Source of the DNA: Kribbella kalugense
GTDB lineage: Bacteria; Actinomycetota; Actinomycetes; Propionibacteriales; Kribbellaceae
Direction: 5' to 3'
Assembly: GCF_004365875.1 (NCBI RefSeq)
Contig: NZ_SODF01000002.1
Location: forward strand, 248,001 to 312,000
Length of the DNA: 64,000 nt
Each line of letters starts with the position of its first letter. The stretch's first letter is position 1. The notes under the pieces were generated by a model that worked only from the letters and a program-made list of their open reading frames with translations, searched no databases and was not told where the DNA came from. Positions 9,334 through 18,812 of the stretch are shown piece after piece. Both the position numbers and the translations under genes were made by a program.

Positions 9334-9995
9334 TCGAGCTGACCGAGGTGACCAAGGTGTACCCGGGCGGCGTCACGGCCCTCGGCGGGGTCAACCTGCG
9401 GATCGAGCGCGGCGAGCTGATCGCGATCGTCGGGCCGTCCGGCTCCGGCAAGTCGACGATGCTGAACGTCCTCGGCACCCTCGACCGTCCGACCTCGGGC
9501 ACGGTCCACATCGACCGGTACGACGTGGCGCGGCTGTCGGACTCGGGGTTGTCGGCGTTGCGGGCGACCCGGATCGGGTTCGTGTTCCAGCAGTTCCACC
9601 TGGCATCCGGCGTACGGGCGTTGGACAACGTGGCGGACGGGCTCCTGTACTCGGGGCAGCGGCTGGCGGTACGACGGAAGCGGGCGGCGACCGCGTTGGA
9701 ACGGGTCGGGCTCGGGCACCGGATGGATCACGAGCCCCATGAACTGTCCGGGGGTGAACGTCAACGAGTCGCGGTGGCGCGGGCGGTCGCGGGCGAACCC
9801 GCCGTACTGCTAGCCGATGAGCCGACTGGGGCGTTGGACTCCGCGTCGGGTGCTGGGGTGATGGAGCTGCTGCGGGATCTACACGCGGCCGGTACGACGG
9901 TTGTTGTGATCACGCACGACCGGGATATCGCGGCGTCGCTGCCGCGCCAGGTCCGGATGCGCGACGGCCGCATCCTCGAGGAGGTCCGCACATGA
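9330..9995 (+). CDS. ABC transporter ATP-binding protein, MacB/LolD type
   Basis: Cytoplasmic ATPase of 221 residues. It has Walker A GPSGSGKS (about residues 35-42), a Q-loop (FVFQQFHL), the ABC signature [10 protein letters not shown], Walker B (VLLADEPTG) and a switch histidine (VVITHDRD). Length and sequence fit the lipoprotein-release/MacB class that works with FtsX-type permeases. It starts at GTG 9330, overlapping the adaptor gene, and ends overlapping the permease ATG. With the adaptor and permease it probably forms an efflux or envelope-maintenance machine that moves a substrate from the outer membrane face; the substrate is unknown. Confidence 0.95.
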   Translation: MIELTEVTKVYPGGVTALGGVNLRIERGELIAIVGPSGSGKSTMLNVLGTLDRPTSGTVHIDRYDVARLSDSGLSALRATRIGFVFQQFHLASGVRALDNVADGLLYSGQRLAVRRKRAATALERVGLGHRMDHEPHELSGGERQRVAVARAVAGEPAVLLADEPTGALDSASGAGVMELLRDLHAAGTTVVVITHDRDIAASLPRQVRMRDGRILEEVRT

Positions 9996-11215
9996 GCAGA
10001 GAGACGAAACGGCGGAACGGCGAGCTGAGGCCAGCCAGCCTCGGTGTGCGGGATGTCCTTCGCGTCGGCGCCGTCGGGTTGCGGACGCGGCCGGCCAGGG
10101 CGTTCCTTTCCGCGCTGGGGATCGCGATCGGGATCGCCGCCATGGTCGCGGTCGTCGGCATCTCGTCGTCCTCGCGGGCCGAGCTCGACGGCCAACTCGA
10201 TGCCCTAGGCACCAATCTGCTGACGGTCGCCCCGGGCGTCCGCCTGACCGGTGAACAAGCCCAACTCCCACTCGCCGCCGAAGCCATGGTCGGCCGGATC
10301 GGCCCGGTCCGCGCCGAGTCAGCGGTCGGCAAGGTCGACGACGCCGCGGTCTACCGCAGCAACAAGATCCCCGACGTCGAGACCAACGGCATCATCGCCT
10401 ACGCCGCTCGCACCAACCTGCTCGACACCATCGGAGCCACCGTCCGCAGCGGCAAATGGCTCGACGCCGCGACCGGCCGCTATCCGGCGACCGTGCTCGG
10501 CTCCAGCGCCGCCGATCGACTCGGGATCACGAAGGCGGGTCCGGATACGCAGGTGCTGATCGGCAACACCTGGTTCACCGTGCTCGGCATCCTCGAACCG
10601 GCCGCCCTGGCCCCCGAACTGGACAGCTCCGCACTGATGGGCTGGCCGGCAGCCGACACCACGCTGTCCTTCGACGGGCACCCGACCACGATCTACACCC
10701 GGTCGGACGACGCCCAGGTAGAGGCGGTCCGATCGGTGCTCGGGGCAACGGCCAACCCGGAGGCGCCGAACGAGGTCGACGTGTCCAGGCCGTCCGACGC
10801 GCTGGCCGCGAAGCAGGCCGCGGGCCAGGCGTTCACCGGACTGCTCCTCGGGCTCGGCGCGGTCGCGCTGCTGGTCGGCGGCGTCGGGGTCGCCAACATC
10901 ATGGTGATCTCGGTGCTGGAACGACGATCCGAGATCGGGCTCCGCCGCTCGCTCGGGGCGACCCGCGGGCAGATCCGGACCCAGTTCCTGACTGAGTCCC
11001 TCTTGCTGTCCGCACTCGGCGGGGCCGGTGGGGCGTTACTCGGATCCGCAGTCACTGCGGCCTATGCGTCGTACCAGAGCTGGCTGACAGTGATCCCGAT
11101 CTGGTCCCTCGTTGGCGGGATCGCGGCCACGCTCGCGATCGGTGGACTGGCCGGGCTCTACCCCGCGATCCGGGCTGCTCGCCTCTCCCCCACCGAGGCT
11201 CTCAGAACAGGATGA
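9992..11215 (+). CDS. ABC transporter permease, MacB/FtsX type
   Basis: Membrane permease of 407 residues with four expected helices: one at about residues 35-58 ([22 protein letters not shown]) and three near the C-terminus (around 283, 340 and 372). Between them is a large periplasmic-type domain of about 220 residues. The coupling region [26 protein letters not shown] after the second helix is diagnostic of MacB/FtsX permeases. It is the last gene of the lipoprotein-adaptor-ATPase-permease operon. Its 3' end overlaps the nuoH gene on the opposite strand by 14 bases. Confidence 0.94.
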   Translation: MSRETKRRNGELRPASLGVRDVLRVGAVGLRTRPARAFLSALGIAIGIAAMVAVVGISSSSRAELDGQLDALGTNLLTVAPGVRLTGEQAQLPLAAEAMVGRIGPVRAESAVGKVDDAAVYRSNKIPDVETNGIIAYAARTNLLDTIGATVRSGKWLDAATGRYPATVLGSSAADRLGITKAGPDTQVLIGNTWFTVLGILEPAALAPELDSSALMGWPAADTTLSFDGHPTTIYTRSDDAQVEAVRSVLGATANPEAPNEVDVSRPSDALAAKQAAGQAFTGLLLGLGAVALLVGGVGVANIMVISVLERRSEIGLRRSLGATRGQIRTQFLTESLLLSALGGAGGALLGSAVTAAYASYQSWLTVIPIWSLVGGIAATLAIGGLAGLYPAIRAARLSPTEALRTG

Positions 11216-12149
11216 CGCCGATGCCGGTGAGCGCGAGTTGGACCAGCGCCACCGGCACCAGGCCTTGCCAGGCGAGCTTCTGCAACTGGTCGGCACGCAT
11301 CCGCGGGAACGACACCCGCACCCAGATCACCACGACCGACACCAGGGCGACCTTCACCAGAGTCCAGATCCAGCCGATCGACTCCGGCCCCGGTCCACTC
11401 CAGCCGCCGAGGAACAGCACCGTGGTGAGACCCGCGAGTACGACGATGCCGGCGTACTCGGCGAGCAGGAACATCGCGAACCTGAGCCCGGTGTACTCCG
11501 TGTACGGCCCGAAGATCACCTCGGAGTCCGCGACCGGCATGTCGAACGGCGGCCGCTGCAACTCGGCCAGGCCGGCGATGAAGAACACGATCATGCCGGG
11601 CAGCTGCCAGAGCAACCACCACGGATTCCAGGCGTGGGCGATGCTCGTCAGGCTGAGCGAACCGGCCGCGACCGCGACACTCGCCGCGGAGAGTACGAAC
11701 GGCAGCTCGTAGCTCATCAACTGCGCCGCGACCCGGAGACCACCGAGCAGGCTGTACTTGTTGCCGCTGCCCCAGCCCGCCATCAGCGAACCGAGTACGC
11801 CGATGCTCATCACCGCGAGTACGAAGAACAGGCCGGAGTCGAGATCCGCGCCGACGATGCCGGGGGCCAGCGGGATGGCGGCGAGCGCGGCCAGGTACGG
11901 CAGGAGCGCGACGATCGGCGCCCATTCGAAGACGCGCTTGTCGGCGGCGGCCGGGACCACGCTCTCCTTCTGGATGAACTTCACGCCGTCCGCGACCAAC
12001 TGCGCCCAGCCATGGAACCCACCGGCGTACATCGGGCCGAGCCGTGACTGCATGTGCGCCATCACCTTGTGCTCGGCCTGACCGACCAGCAACGGCGCCA
12101 CCAGGAAGGCGACCAGTACGCCGACCACCCGCACCACGAACTCCAGCAT
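11202..12149 (-). CDS. nuoH: NADH-quinone oxidoreductase subunit H, second copy
   Basis: Membrane subunit that forms much of the quinone-binding chamber of complex I. The 315 residues contain conserved NuoH blocks: the quinone-loop region RLGPMYAGGFHGWAQLVADG and the AELQRPPFDMPVADSEVIFGP stretch with its acidic residues, then an EYTGLRFAMFLLAEYAG helix. It is shorter than the main NuoH (437 residues), which has a long charged tail. It stands alone: the gene before it (12211) is divergent, and the ABC permease converges on it. It is thus one of four separated blocks of the second nuo set. Confidence 0.93.
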   Translation of the reverse strand: MLEFVVRVVGVLVAFLVAPLLVGQAEHKVMAHMQSRLGPMYAGGFHGWAQLVADGVKFIQKESVVPAAADKRVFEWAPIVALLPYLAALAAIPLAPGIVGADLDSGLFFVLAVMSIGVLGSLMAGWGSGNKYSLLGGLRVAAQLMSYELPFVLSAASVAVAAGSLSLTSIAHAWNPWWLLWQLPGMIVFFIAGLAELQRPPFDMPVADSEVIFGPYTEYTGLRFAMFLLAEYAGIVVLAGLTTVLFLGGWSGPGPESIGWIWTLVKVALVSVVVIWVRVSFPRMRADQLQKLAWQGLVPVALVQLALTGIGVILF

Positions 12150-12210
12150 GACGGTCAGCCTAGTGGTTCCGACTTGACCTCAACCAACGTTCAGGCCAGA
12201 GGGTGGCGTC

Positions 12211-13392
12211 ATGACTACCGTTCTTGTCACAGGTGCAACCGGCCGGGTCGGCCGGCACGTCGTCGCGGGACTGCGCGCGGCGGGGGTGACCGTCCGCGCT
12301 CTCGTCCGTACGCCGGAACTCGCCGGCTTCCCGCCCGACGTCGAGCTGATCCAGGGCGATATTCGGGAGGCTGACGCCGTACGACGGGCCGCGGACGGCG
12401 TGGATGCGGCGTTCCTGCTGTGGCCGTCGTTCAGCGCTTCCGGCGCCGAGAAGATCGTGCCGGAGCTGCCTTCGCGGGTCGTGTATCTGTCTTCGCTCAA
12501 TGCGTCCGAGGGCGGGGTCTGGGGTGAGGTCGAGCAGTTGCTGCGGGACGCGGACAAGTCGTGGACCTTCCTTCGTCCGAGCGGCTTCGCGGTCAACGCC
12601 CAGACCTGGGCCGACGACTTCCGGTCCGGCGACACGCTGCGCATCCCGTACCCGGAGGCCGCCCGCTCGATGATCCACGAACGCGACATCGCGGCCGTCG
12701 CCGTACTCACGCTCGTCAACCCCGCCCACGCCGGCCAGACCTACGACCTCACCGGCCCCGAGGCCCTGACCCAGGCCGAACAGGTCGCCACCATCGTCCG
12801 CGCGGTCGGCAAGCACATGCACGTCGAAGCCCTCAGCGACGACGCCGCCCGCCAGGCCATGCTCGCCCAAGGCGCCGACCCAGCCCTAGCCGCCAGCGCC
12901 GTCACCTACTGGGCCTCACTAGTCGACAACCCCGAACCCGTCACCACCACAGTCACCCAACTAACCGGCCGCCCCGCCCTGACCTTCGCCGCCTGGGCCA
13001 CCGAACACGCCGACGAATTCCGCATCCTCTCCACAGCAGAGGTAGCCCAGGGGTACGTCGACGCCTTGTCCACCGGCCGCCTGGACCAAGCCGTCTCCTT
13101 CTTGGCCCCGGACGTAGTCCGCGCCGCCCCACTCGAATCCCCCACCGAACTCAAAGGCGCCCCCTCCATCCTCGACAACGCCCGCCGCCTGAACGCCGAC
13201 GTCGAACACCTCGCCGTCGAAACCCTCGGCCCCCTCCTGAGCGACAACCACTTCGCCATCCGCTTCACCTTCGACCAACGCAACACCCAAACCGGCGCCC
13301 GCACCCAAACAACCAAACTCTCCCTCTGCACAGTCGAGTCCGGCCAAATCACCCGCGAAGACGTCTTCTACTACACCCCGCCGCGCTCCTGA
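12211..13392 (+). CDS. NmrA-like NAD(P)-binding protein with C-terminal SnoaL-like domain
   Basis: A 393-residue two-domain protein. Residues 1 to about 270 form an NmrA/atypical short-chain dehydrogenase fold: the dinucleotide loop VTGATGRVGRHVVAGL sits at the extreme N-terminus, followed by VYLSSLNAS and LRPSGFAVNAQTWADDF. The last 115 residues or so (from about STAEVAQGYVDALSTGRLD) resemble a SnoaL/NTF2-like polyketide-cyclase or ester-binding fold. The fusion suggests a redox sensor or reductase with its own ligand pocket, but no substrate can be named. It is divergent from nuoH and converges with the GNAT gene; a palindromic element lies between them. Confidence 0.82.
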   Translation: MTTVLVTGATGRVGRHVVAGLRAAGVTVRALVRTPELAGFPPDVELIQGDIREADAVRRAADGVDAAFLLWPSFSASGAEKIVPELPSRVVYLSSLNASEGGVWGEVEQLLRDADKSWTFLRPSGFAVNAQTWADDFRSGDTLRIPYPEAARSMIHERDIAAVAVLTLVNPAHAGQTYDLTGPEALTQAEQVATIVRAVGKHMHVEALSDDAARQAMLAQGADPALAASAVTYWASLVDNPEPVTTTVTQLTGRPALTFAAWATEHADEFRILSTAEVAQGYVDALSTGRLDQAVSFLAPDVVRAAPLESPTELKGAPSILDNARRLNADVEHLAVETLGPLLSDNHFAIRFTFDQRNTQTGARTQTTKLSLCTVESGQITREDVFYYTPPRS

Positions 13393-13496
13393 CGGACCCG
13401 GCCGCTTTGCGGAACATTCCTGCCAGCATCTGCAAATTAGTCACCGCAAAGAACGTGGCCATCACTCCGGAACAGCCCGCATGCCTGAACGGATTT

Positions 13497-13509
13497 GGGG
13501 TTGACCCCT
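13497..13509. repeat. Upstream copy of 13-base repeat (inverted pair with 13559-13571)
   Basis: GGGGTTGACCCCT here is repeated in inverted orientation at 13559-13571. Each copy is also nearly self-complementary (GGGGT-TG-ACCCC). The pair sits in the 226-base gap between two convergent genes. Confidence 0.7.
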
Positions 13510-13548
13510 CAGCTGGTCGGTTCGCAGCACTGCATTCCAGCGGGCAAC

Positions 13549-13582
13549 CGTCCGTCTCAGGGGTCAACCCCTGAGATGGACG
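13549..13582. terminator. Bidirectional terminator-like palindrome between convergent genes
   Basis: Perfect 10-base arms at 13555-13564 (TCTCAGGGGT) and 13567-13576 (ACCCCTGAGA) are separated by only two bases. Counting one G-T pair, the complementarity extends to 16 pairs (13549-13582). It lies between the convergent genes ending at 13392 and 13619, where a shared terminator is expected. There is no T-run, which is common in high-GC actinobacteria. A protein-binding palindrome is the alternative reading. Confidence 0.55.
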
Positions 13583-13618
13583 TTCCAGCCAGGCCGCCGC
13601 GACTTGCTCAGGGCTGAG

Positions 13619-14542
13619 TTAGAGGGGGAGTTGGCGCCAGCCGCCTATGTCTTGGCGGCCGGCTTTTAGGGCTGCGGTTCGGGCGCTGTGGTTGAGGGTG
13701 TGGATGGTGCCGATGAGGATGCGGGTGGGGTCTGGGAGGGCCTGGGCGAGGAGCGTGCTGAGGTGGGGGCCGTAGCCGTGGCCTCGGTGGGGTTCGGCGA
13801 GGATGAGTTCGAGTACGACGTACGCGGGGAGGCCGAGGGCGTCGTCGGGCTTGATCACGGCGGCGGCGTACCCGGCCCACTCGCCGTTCGCGGTGATGTC
13901 GAACAGCAGGCCCTCGGCCGCGGCCTCCTCGAGGTCGTCGCGGTCCTGGAGTGACGCCTCGTCGGCGTGATGCGGGTGCTCCGCGTCCACAGCGTCGTAC
14001 GCGCGTCTTGCCTCGTCGTAGTGCTCGACGCTCTTTGCCGGCACGAGTTCGAGCCCGGGTGGTACGCCGTATGGCTGCAGCTGACTGATCGGGGCCGCGA
14101 GGAAGCGGCGGTCGGGTTGGGTGCCGGGGATTTCGGGCTCGGCGCTCCAGACGCGGACGTACTGCGGGTTGTGGATGCCGTAGTACTCACGGGCGACCGC
14201 GGCGAGGGCGGGTAGGTCGGTCGGCAGGGGTGAGCGGGTCATTGGTGTCGCGTCGACGAACGGTTTGGTGACGTCCATGCCTTCGAAGCGCATGCTCAGC
14301 ATCGCGTGGAGATCGTTGCCTACGGCAACCCAACGGTTGAGCATCGATTCGGCTGGTTTGCCGGGGGTCAGGCGGTCGGCTCGCTGGGCGGCGATGTCGA
14401 GGTCCTCGGCCAGCAGGATGTCGAGGGCGGCGTGCTCCTCGGCCAGGGTCGCCAGGCGGGTCGCGTCATCGGCCCAGGCGCGGGTGATCGGATGCTGACG
14501 TTCGAGGGTGTACCGGGCCAGCTCCTCCGCCGACGGGATCAC
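13619..14542 (-). CDS. GNAT-family acetyltransferase-like protein
   Basis: A 307-residue protein whose second half resembles a GNAT fold: a GEWAGYAAAVIKPDDA strand pair, then YVVLELILAEPHRGHGYGPHLSTLLAQAL, the acetyl-CoA-binding motif A (hRGhGhG), and TLNHSARTAALKAGR near the end. The N-terminal 150 residues may be a second, degenerate GNAT-like domain. The substrate is unknown. The start is GTG at 14542, overlapping the stop of nuoC by four bases (GTGA), so it is translated with the second-copy nuoB-nuoC. That coupling to a respiratory gene is unusual and has no obvious explanation. Confidence 0.8.
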   Translation of the reverse strand: MIPSAEELARYTLERQHPITRAWADDATRLATLAEEHAALDILLAEDLDIAAQRADRLTPGKPAESMLNRWVAVGNDLHAMLSMRFEGMDVTKPFVDATPMTRSPLPTDLPALAAVAREYYGIHNPQYVRVWSAEPEIPGTQPDRRFLAAPISQLQPYGVPPGLELVPAKSVEHYDEARRAYDAVDAEHPHHADEASLQDRDDLEEAAAEGLLFDITANGEWAGYAAAVIKPDDALGLPAYVVLELILAEPHRGHGYGPHLSTLLAQALPDPTRILIGTIHTLNHSARTAALKAGRQDIGGWRQLPL

Positions 14543-15357
14543 GACGACTCAACCGGCGGCTCGCCGCCCTCAACCGGCGGCTCAACAGCAGGCGGCTCAA
14601 CAGCAGGCGGAGCCGCCTGATCAGCCGGCGGCACGTCGCCTTCCGCTGGTGAGGCCGGGGACTCGGCTGCACCGGCGGGTGGTTGGCGGCGGGTTCGGCG
14701 TTCGCCGGCTGCACCGGCGCGGCGCGGGCGGGCCGGTGTGGCGGCGGCCTGGGCCGGGGCCAACGGGTCGGGGTCGGGTGAGCCAGGCGGGCGCGGGCCC
14801 CAGGTCTCGGGATCCGGCACCCCGGGCGGCAACGTACGTCGGCGACTCGGCGCACCCGCCGGAGCATGATCGGATTCGCCCGGTTCCTTCGCGCCCGGCC
14901 ACGGCTTGGCGACCCGGGACGCGAGCACGAACTCCTTCCGCAGCGGATGCCCCTCGAACTCGTCCGGCAGCAGCAGCGGGATCAGGTTCGGATGCCCGTC
15001 GAACGAGATGCCGAACATCTCGAAGGTCTCACGCTCATGCCAGTTCGCCCCGGCGTACAACTCCGACAACGTAGGCAGTACGGCGTTGTCGCGCGGAACC
15101 AGCGTCCGCACCAGCACATGCTCGACATGCGCCCCACCCCAGAAGTCCGCGAGATGCGACACCACCCGGAACCCGTCCGTCAGCTCGTCCGACGCGCTCA
15201 GGAAATCGAAGAACGTGAAGCCCACCGCATCCCGAAGTACCTCATGCGCCGCGACCCACGACTCGAGCGGTACGTCGAGAGCCGTCGGGCCGAAGCTGTC
15301 CGACGAGGTCGCGGCGATCCCGACGCTCGTCAGCGCCTCGAGTGCGTCGGCGCTCAA
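14539..15357 (-). CDS. nuoC: NADH-quinone oxidoreductase subunit C, second copy, with Pro/Ala-rich tail
   Basis: Peripheral-arm subunit of complex I (30-kDa family). The conserved core is in the first 160 residues: [36 protein letters not shown] and [10 protein letters not shown]. About the last 100 residues form a low-complexity tail rich in Pro, Ala, Glu and Arg, with near-perfect repeats of PPAVE near the end, encoded by tandem repeats at about 14550-14620. Such a tail is not part of ordinary NuoC and is probably disordered. The start is TTG at 15357, overlapping the nuoB stop (TTGA). No NuoD domain is fused to it. Confidence 0.9.
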   Translation of the reverse strand: MSADALEALTSVGIAATSSDSFGPTALDVPLESWVAAHEVLRDAVGFTFFDFLSASDELTDGFRVVSHLADFWGGAHVEHVLVRTLVPRDNAVLPTLSELYAGANWHERETFEMFGISFDGHPNLIPLLLPDEFEGHPLRKEFVLASRVAKPWPGAKEPGESDHAPAGAPSRRRTLPPGVPDPETWGPRPPGSPDPDPLAPAQAAATPARPRRAGAAGERRTRRQPPAGAAESPASPAEGDVPPADQAAPPAVEPPAVEPPVEGGEPPVESS

Positions 15358-15905
15358 GGCTGCACCAGGCCGCGGGTCAGCGCCGCCGCGGACGGCTCCT
15401 CGTACCGATCGGCGAGCGCCTCGCCCGCGATCTTCTCCTGCAGCTTGAGGATCCCCTGCAGCAACGCCTCCGGCCGCGGCGGACAGCCCGGCACGTACAC
15501 GTCGACCGGGATGATCTGGTCGACGCCCTTGGTCACGCAGTACGAATCCCAGTACGGACCGCCCGAGTTCGAGCAGGAGCCGAACGAGATCACGTACTTC
15601 GGCTCCGGCATCTGGTCGTAGAGCCGCTTGATCGCGGGCGCCATCTTGTCGGTCACGGTGCCCGACACGACCATCAGGTCGGCCTGCCGCGGTCCGGGCG
15701 CGAACGGGATCACCCCGAGCCGGATGAAGTCGTGCCGGCCCATCGACGCCGCGATGAACTCGATCGCGCAGCAGGCCAGTCCGAAGTTGAACACCCAGAG
15801 CGAGTACTTCCGGCCCCAGTTCAGCAGGTACCGAACCGGCTCCGGCGCAAGCTTCGCCAGCGCACCAACTGCCGGTCGCACCGTCGGCATCCCCAGCTCG
15901 GTCAT
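15354..15905 (-). CDS. nuoB: NADH-quinone oxidoreductase subunit B, second copy
   Basis: Peripheral-arm subunit that carries cluster N2, the last iron-sulfur centre before quinone. The 183 residues contain all four expected cysteines: the tandem pair in [10 protein letters not shown], the one in [10 protein letters not shown], and the one in [10 protein letters not shown]. The start is ATG at 15905; a longer open frame upstream only shadows the neighbouring hydrolase gene. The gene begins the block nuoB-nuoC-GNAT and lies five bases after the stop of an unrelated alpha/beta hydrolase on the same strand, so it may be read as part of a longer transcript. Confidence 0.95.
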   Translation of the reverse strand: MTELGMPTVRPAVGALAKLAPEPVRYLLNWGRKYSLWVFNFGLACCAIEFIAASMGRHDFIRLGVIPFAPGPRQADLMVVSGTVTDKMAPAIKRLYDQMPEPKYVISFGSCSNSGGPYWDSYCVTKGVDQIIPVDVYVPGCPPRPEALLQGILKLQEKIAGEALADRYEEPSAAALTRGLVQP

Positions 15906-15910
15906 GCTCG

Positions 15911-16765
15911 CTAGCCTAGTCCGACAATCTCCTCCGCGAGGATGTCCGGGTACTCGAGTGGCGCGTAGTGCCCGACACCGTCGACGAGCCGCAGCCGTAC
16001 GTCGCTGAAGAAGTCGTCCAACCGGTCCGACCAGGCCCGTGGGAACAGCGGGTCGAACTCGGGCCACAGCACCACGGTGGGTACGGCGATCCGGTCGTAC
16101 GACGGCGGCGCTGTCTCGGCTGCCGAGGTCGCGACCGAACCGGCGCCCGCCCGATACCACTGGATCGACGCCGTGAACGCACCCGGCGCCGAGTAGACCT
16201 CGACCAGGTGATCCAGCTCCGGCTCGAATCCCGGCCCGGACCAGTGCGTCCAGAAATGCCGCAGGTACGACCGAACCGCATCCGGCTTGCCGTCGATCAG
16301 CTCCTCGATCACGGGCAGCCGATGGAACGCTTGGTACCAGAACTCCGCCTGCGCCTGCTCGGAGTAGACCCGCTTGCCGATCCCCGGCAACGGCGGCGCG
16401 ATCACCAGGCCCTCGATCAGCTCGGGCCCCGAACGCGCGATCCCCTGCGCGATACGGCTCCCGACGTCGTACCCGGCGAGCACGGGACGCTCCAGCCCGA
16501 GCTCCTCCACCAGACCGACCACGCTCCGACCCTGCGCGGCAACGCCGTACTGCGCTGGATCCATGGACTGACTGTCCGACTCGCCGAATCCGCGCAGATC
16601 CGGGACCACCACCTCGAACCCGCGCTCGGCCAGCATCGGCGCGAGCAACCGGTAGTCGGTGCGATCGCCGGGCCAGCCGTGCAGCAACACCACCGCCGGT
16701 CCCTCGCCGATCCGGTCGTACGCCAGTCGGAATCCGTCCACCGCGTCGCTCAGCATGACATTCAT
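15911..16765 (-). CDS. Alpha/beta hydrolase
   Basis: Hydrolase of 284 residues with the alpha/beta fold. The oxyanion segment [19 protein letters not shown] is followed by [11 protein letters not shown]. The nucleophile elbow appears as [12 protein letters not shown], so the nucleophile would be Asp, as in epoxide hydrolases and haloalkane dehalogenases. The catalytic His is likely the one in [12 protein letters not shown] near the C-terminus. This points to an epoxide-hydrolase-like enzyme, but the substrate is unknown. The start is ATG at 16765; an upstream TTG is possible. It is divergent from the NCS1 permease and lies five bases before nuoB. Confidence 0.85.
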   Translation of the reverse strand: MNVMLSDAVDGFRLAYDRIGEGPAVVLLHGWPGDRTDYRLLAPMLAERGFEVVVPDLRGFGESDSQSMDPAQYGVAAQGRSVVGLVEELGLERPVLAGYDVGSRIAQGIARSGPELIEGLVIAPPLPGIGKRVYSEQAQAEFWYQAFHRLPVIEELIDGKPDAVRSYLRHFWTHWSGPGFEPELDHLVEVYSAPGAFTASIQWYRAGAGSVATSAAETAPPSYDRIAVPTVVLWPEFDPLFPRAWSDRLDDFFSDVRLRLVDGVGHYAPLEYPDILAEEIVGLG

Positions 16766-16767
16766 TG

Positions 16768-16817
16768 TTGACCACAACCCGGGCTCGGCCTACCGTGATT
16801 GAACAGGACTGAACAGG
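16768..16817 (+). promoter_or_regulatory. Promoter with overlapping direct repeats upstream of the NCS1 permease
   Basis: A sigma-70-like promoter is visible: TTGACC at 16768-16773 and TACCGT at 16791-16796, 17 bases apart. Just downstream, the eight-base word TGAACAGG occurs twice, at 16800-16807 and 16810-16817, with a ten-base period (one helical turn). This places the repeats over the expected start of transcription, where a repressor could block it. The GntR-type regulator at the end of the operon is the obvious candidate (inference). Confidence 0.55.
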
Positions 16818-16839
16818 TCCATTCTGGTGGGGAGACACC

Positions 16840-18297
16840 ATGGCTGACCAGCTCGAGGTGCAGCAGACTCGCGCGCTCTCGGTGGAGAGCAACGGGCTGA
16901 ACGTGATCGCGGACGCGGACCGGAAGGGCCGGCCGAGTCAGCTGTTCTGGCCGTGGTTCGGGGCGAACGTATCCGTGCTCGGGCTGAGTTACGGCGCCTT
17001 CGCGCTCGGGTTCGGGATCTCGTTCTGGCAGGCGGTGATCGCCGGCGTGATCGGGGTGGTGTTCTCGTTCCTGCTCTGCGGGCTGATCGCGCTGGCCGGC
17101 AAGCGCGGTTCGGCACCGACGATGGTGCTGAGCCGGGCCGCGTTCGGTGTCCGGGGCAACAAACTGCCGTCGCTGGTCTCGTGGTTGCTGACGGTCGGCT
17201 GGGAGACCGTGCTGACGATCCTCGCGACCCTCGCCACCGCGACCGTCTTCGAGCGGCTCGGCTGGGGCGGCGGCAACCTGACCAAGGTGATCGCGCTGGT
17301 CGTGGTCGGTCTGCTGACGGTCGCCTGCGGCGTGCTCGGGTTCGACCTGATCATGCGGGCGCAGACAGTCATCACCATCGTGACCGCCGTACTCACGGTC
17401 GTCTACATCATCCTGGTCGCCGACCAGATCCACTGGTCCACGGTGTCCGCGCTGCCGAGCGGCTCCACGCAGGCGGTGATCGGCGCGCTCGTCTTCCTGA
17501 TGACCGGGTTCGGGCTCGGCTGGGTGAACGCGGCCGCGGACTACTCGCGGTACCTCCCGCGACGGGCGTCGAGTCGCGGCGTGGTCGGCTGGACGACGTT
17601 CGGTGGTTCGGTGGCTCCCGTCGTACTGCTGGTCTTCGGCCTGTTGCTGGCGGGATCCTCGCCGGACCTGAGCAAGGCGATCGGGGCGGACCCGATCGGT
17701 GCGCTGGCCGAGGCCTTGCCGACGTGGTTCCTGGTGCCGTTCGTGATCGTCGCGGTGCTCGGTCTGGTCGGTGGCGCCGTACTCGACATCTACTCGTCCG
17801 GCCTGGCGCTGCTGTCGCTCGGAGTGCCGGTGAAGCGGTACGTCGCCGCTTTCATCGACGGGGTGGTGATGATCGGCGGGACGATCTATGTGGTGTTCTA
17901 CGGCGGTGAGTTCCTCGGGCAGTTCCAGGGGTTCCTGATCACGCTGGGCGTCCCGATCGCGGCCTGGTGCGGGATCATGCTCGCCGACATCGCGGCCCGG
18001 CGACGGGACTACGCGGAGGGCGATCTCTACCGGACTTCGGGACGGTACGGCGACGTGCAATGGCTGCCCGTGATCACGATGGTCGTTGCTACCGGCATCG
18101 GTTGGGGACTGGTCACGAACACGCTCGCGTCGTGGCTGACCTGGCAGGGTTATCTGCTTGGGGCATTCGGTCTCGGTGGCAAGGAGGGCTCGTGGGCGTT
18201 CGCGAACCTCGGCGTGCTGGTGGCGCTGGTGATCGGGTTCGTGGTGCAGTGGTTCGGGCGCGCGGCCGGCGTACGTAAGCAGGAGGCGACTGCCTGA
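16840..18297 (+). CDS. NCS1-family purine/cytosine/hydantoin-type permease
   Basis: Integral membrane transporter of 485 residues with about 12 hydrophobic segments. It has NCS1 features: an early [19 protein letters not shown] segment and a [19 protein letters not shown] motif in the middle, the characteristic region of cytosine/purine permeases. Relatives import nucleobases, allantoin, hydantoins, thiamine precursors or related amides with sodium or protons. The next gene encodes an isochorismatase-like amidohydrolase and starts in the permease stop codon (TGATG), so import and hydrolysis of an amide or ring-opened nucleobase derivative is likely. A GGGGAG ribosome binding site lies upstream. 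Confidence 0.9.
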   Translation: MADQLEVQQTRALSVESNGLNVIADADRKGRPSQLFWPWFGANVSVLGLSYGAFALGFGISFWQAVIAGVIGVVFSFLLCGLIALAGKRGSAPTMVLSRAAFGVRGNKLPSLVSWLLTVGWETVLTILATLATATVFERLGWGGGNLTKVIALVVVGLLTVACGVLGFDLIMRAQTVITIVTAVLTVVYIILVADQIHWSTVSALPSGSTQAVIGALVFLMTGFGLGWVNAAADYSRYLPRRASSRGVVGWTTFGGSVAPVVLLVFGLLLAGSSPDLSKAIGADPIGALAEALPTWFLVPFVIVAVLGLVGGAVLDIYSSGLALLSLGVPVKRYVAAFIDGVVMIGGTIYVVFYGGEFLGQFQGFLITLGVPIAAWCGIMLADIAARRRDYAEGDLYRTSGRYGDVQWLPVITMVVATGIGWGLVTNTLASWLTWQGYLLGAFGLGGKEGSWAFANLGVLVALVIGFVVQWFGRAAGVRKQEATA

Positions 18298-18812
18298 TGG
18301 TGCTGGCGCTCATCGATCTGCAGAAGATCTTCGCGGACCCGAAGTCGGGGTGGGCGACGCCTGACTTCCAGCGCGTGATCGAGCCGACTCGGGAGCTGAT
18401 CAGGCTCTTCGCTCCCGAGGTCGTCTTCACTCGTTTCATCGCGCCGGAACGGCCGTCGGGATCGTGGGTCGGCTACTACGAGCAGTTTCCGTTCGCGTTG
18501 CAGCCGGCCGATGCCGAGGACTATCAGCTGGTCGACGAGTTCAAGGGTGCTCCAACCTTGGACAAGTCGACGTTCGGGGCCTGGGGGCCGGAGCTGGCGG
18601 TGAGGGCCGGCGATCGGCTGGTACTCGCGGGAGTGGCGACGGACTGCTGCGTGATCAGTACGGCGCTGGCCGCGGTCGATGCCGGCGTACAGGTCCAGGT
18701 GGTCGAAGAGGCATGCGCTGGGTCGACGGACGAGAACCATCGCAAGGCGATCGACATCATGCGGTTGTATGCGCCGATGATCGAGGTCGTCAGCGTGGAA
18801 CAGGTTCGTTGA
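18297..18812 (+). CDS. Isochorismatase-family cysteine hydrolase
   Basis: Cysteine hydrolase of 171 residues, a typical length. The catalytic triad is visible: Asp 7 (LIDLQ), Lys 90 (PTLDKSTFG) and Cys 118 (GVATDCCV). Family members hydrolyse amides such as nicotinamide, N-carbamoylsarcosine or ureidoacrylate, or the vinyl ether of isochorismate. The cis-peptide GVATDCC segment is of the usual form. Its place between an NCS1 permease and a GntR regulator, with one-base overlaps on both sides, suggests it acts on the imported compound. The exact substrate cannot be read from the sequence. Confidence 0.9.
   Translation: MVLALIDLQKIFADPKSGWATPDFQRVIEPTRELIRLFAPEVVFTRFIAPERPSGSWVGYYEQFPFALQPADAEDYQLVDEFKGAPTLDKSTFGAWGPELAVRAGDRLVLAGVATDCCVISTALAAVDAGVQVQVVEEACAGSTDENHRKAIDIMRLYAPMIEVVSVEQVR

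Noticed and set aside
14547-14640. CRISPR-like or mobile repeats at the nuoC 3' end
   Set aside because: The short tandem repeats are in frame and encode PPAVE-type repeats; there are no spacers of regular length.
16762-18060. Open frame of 432 codons on the minus strand
   Set aside because: It is antisense to the NCS1 permease and has the charged low-complexity composition typical of such frames.
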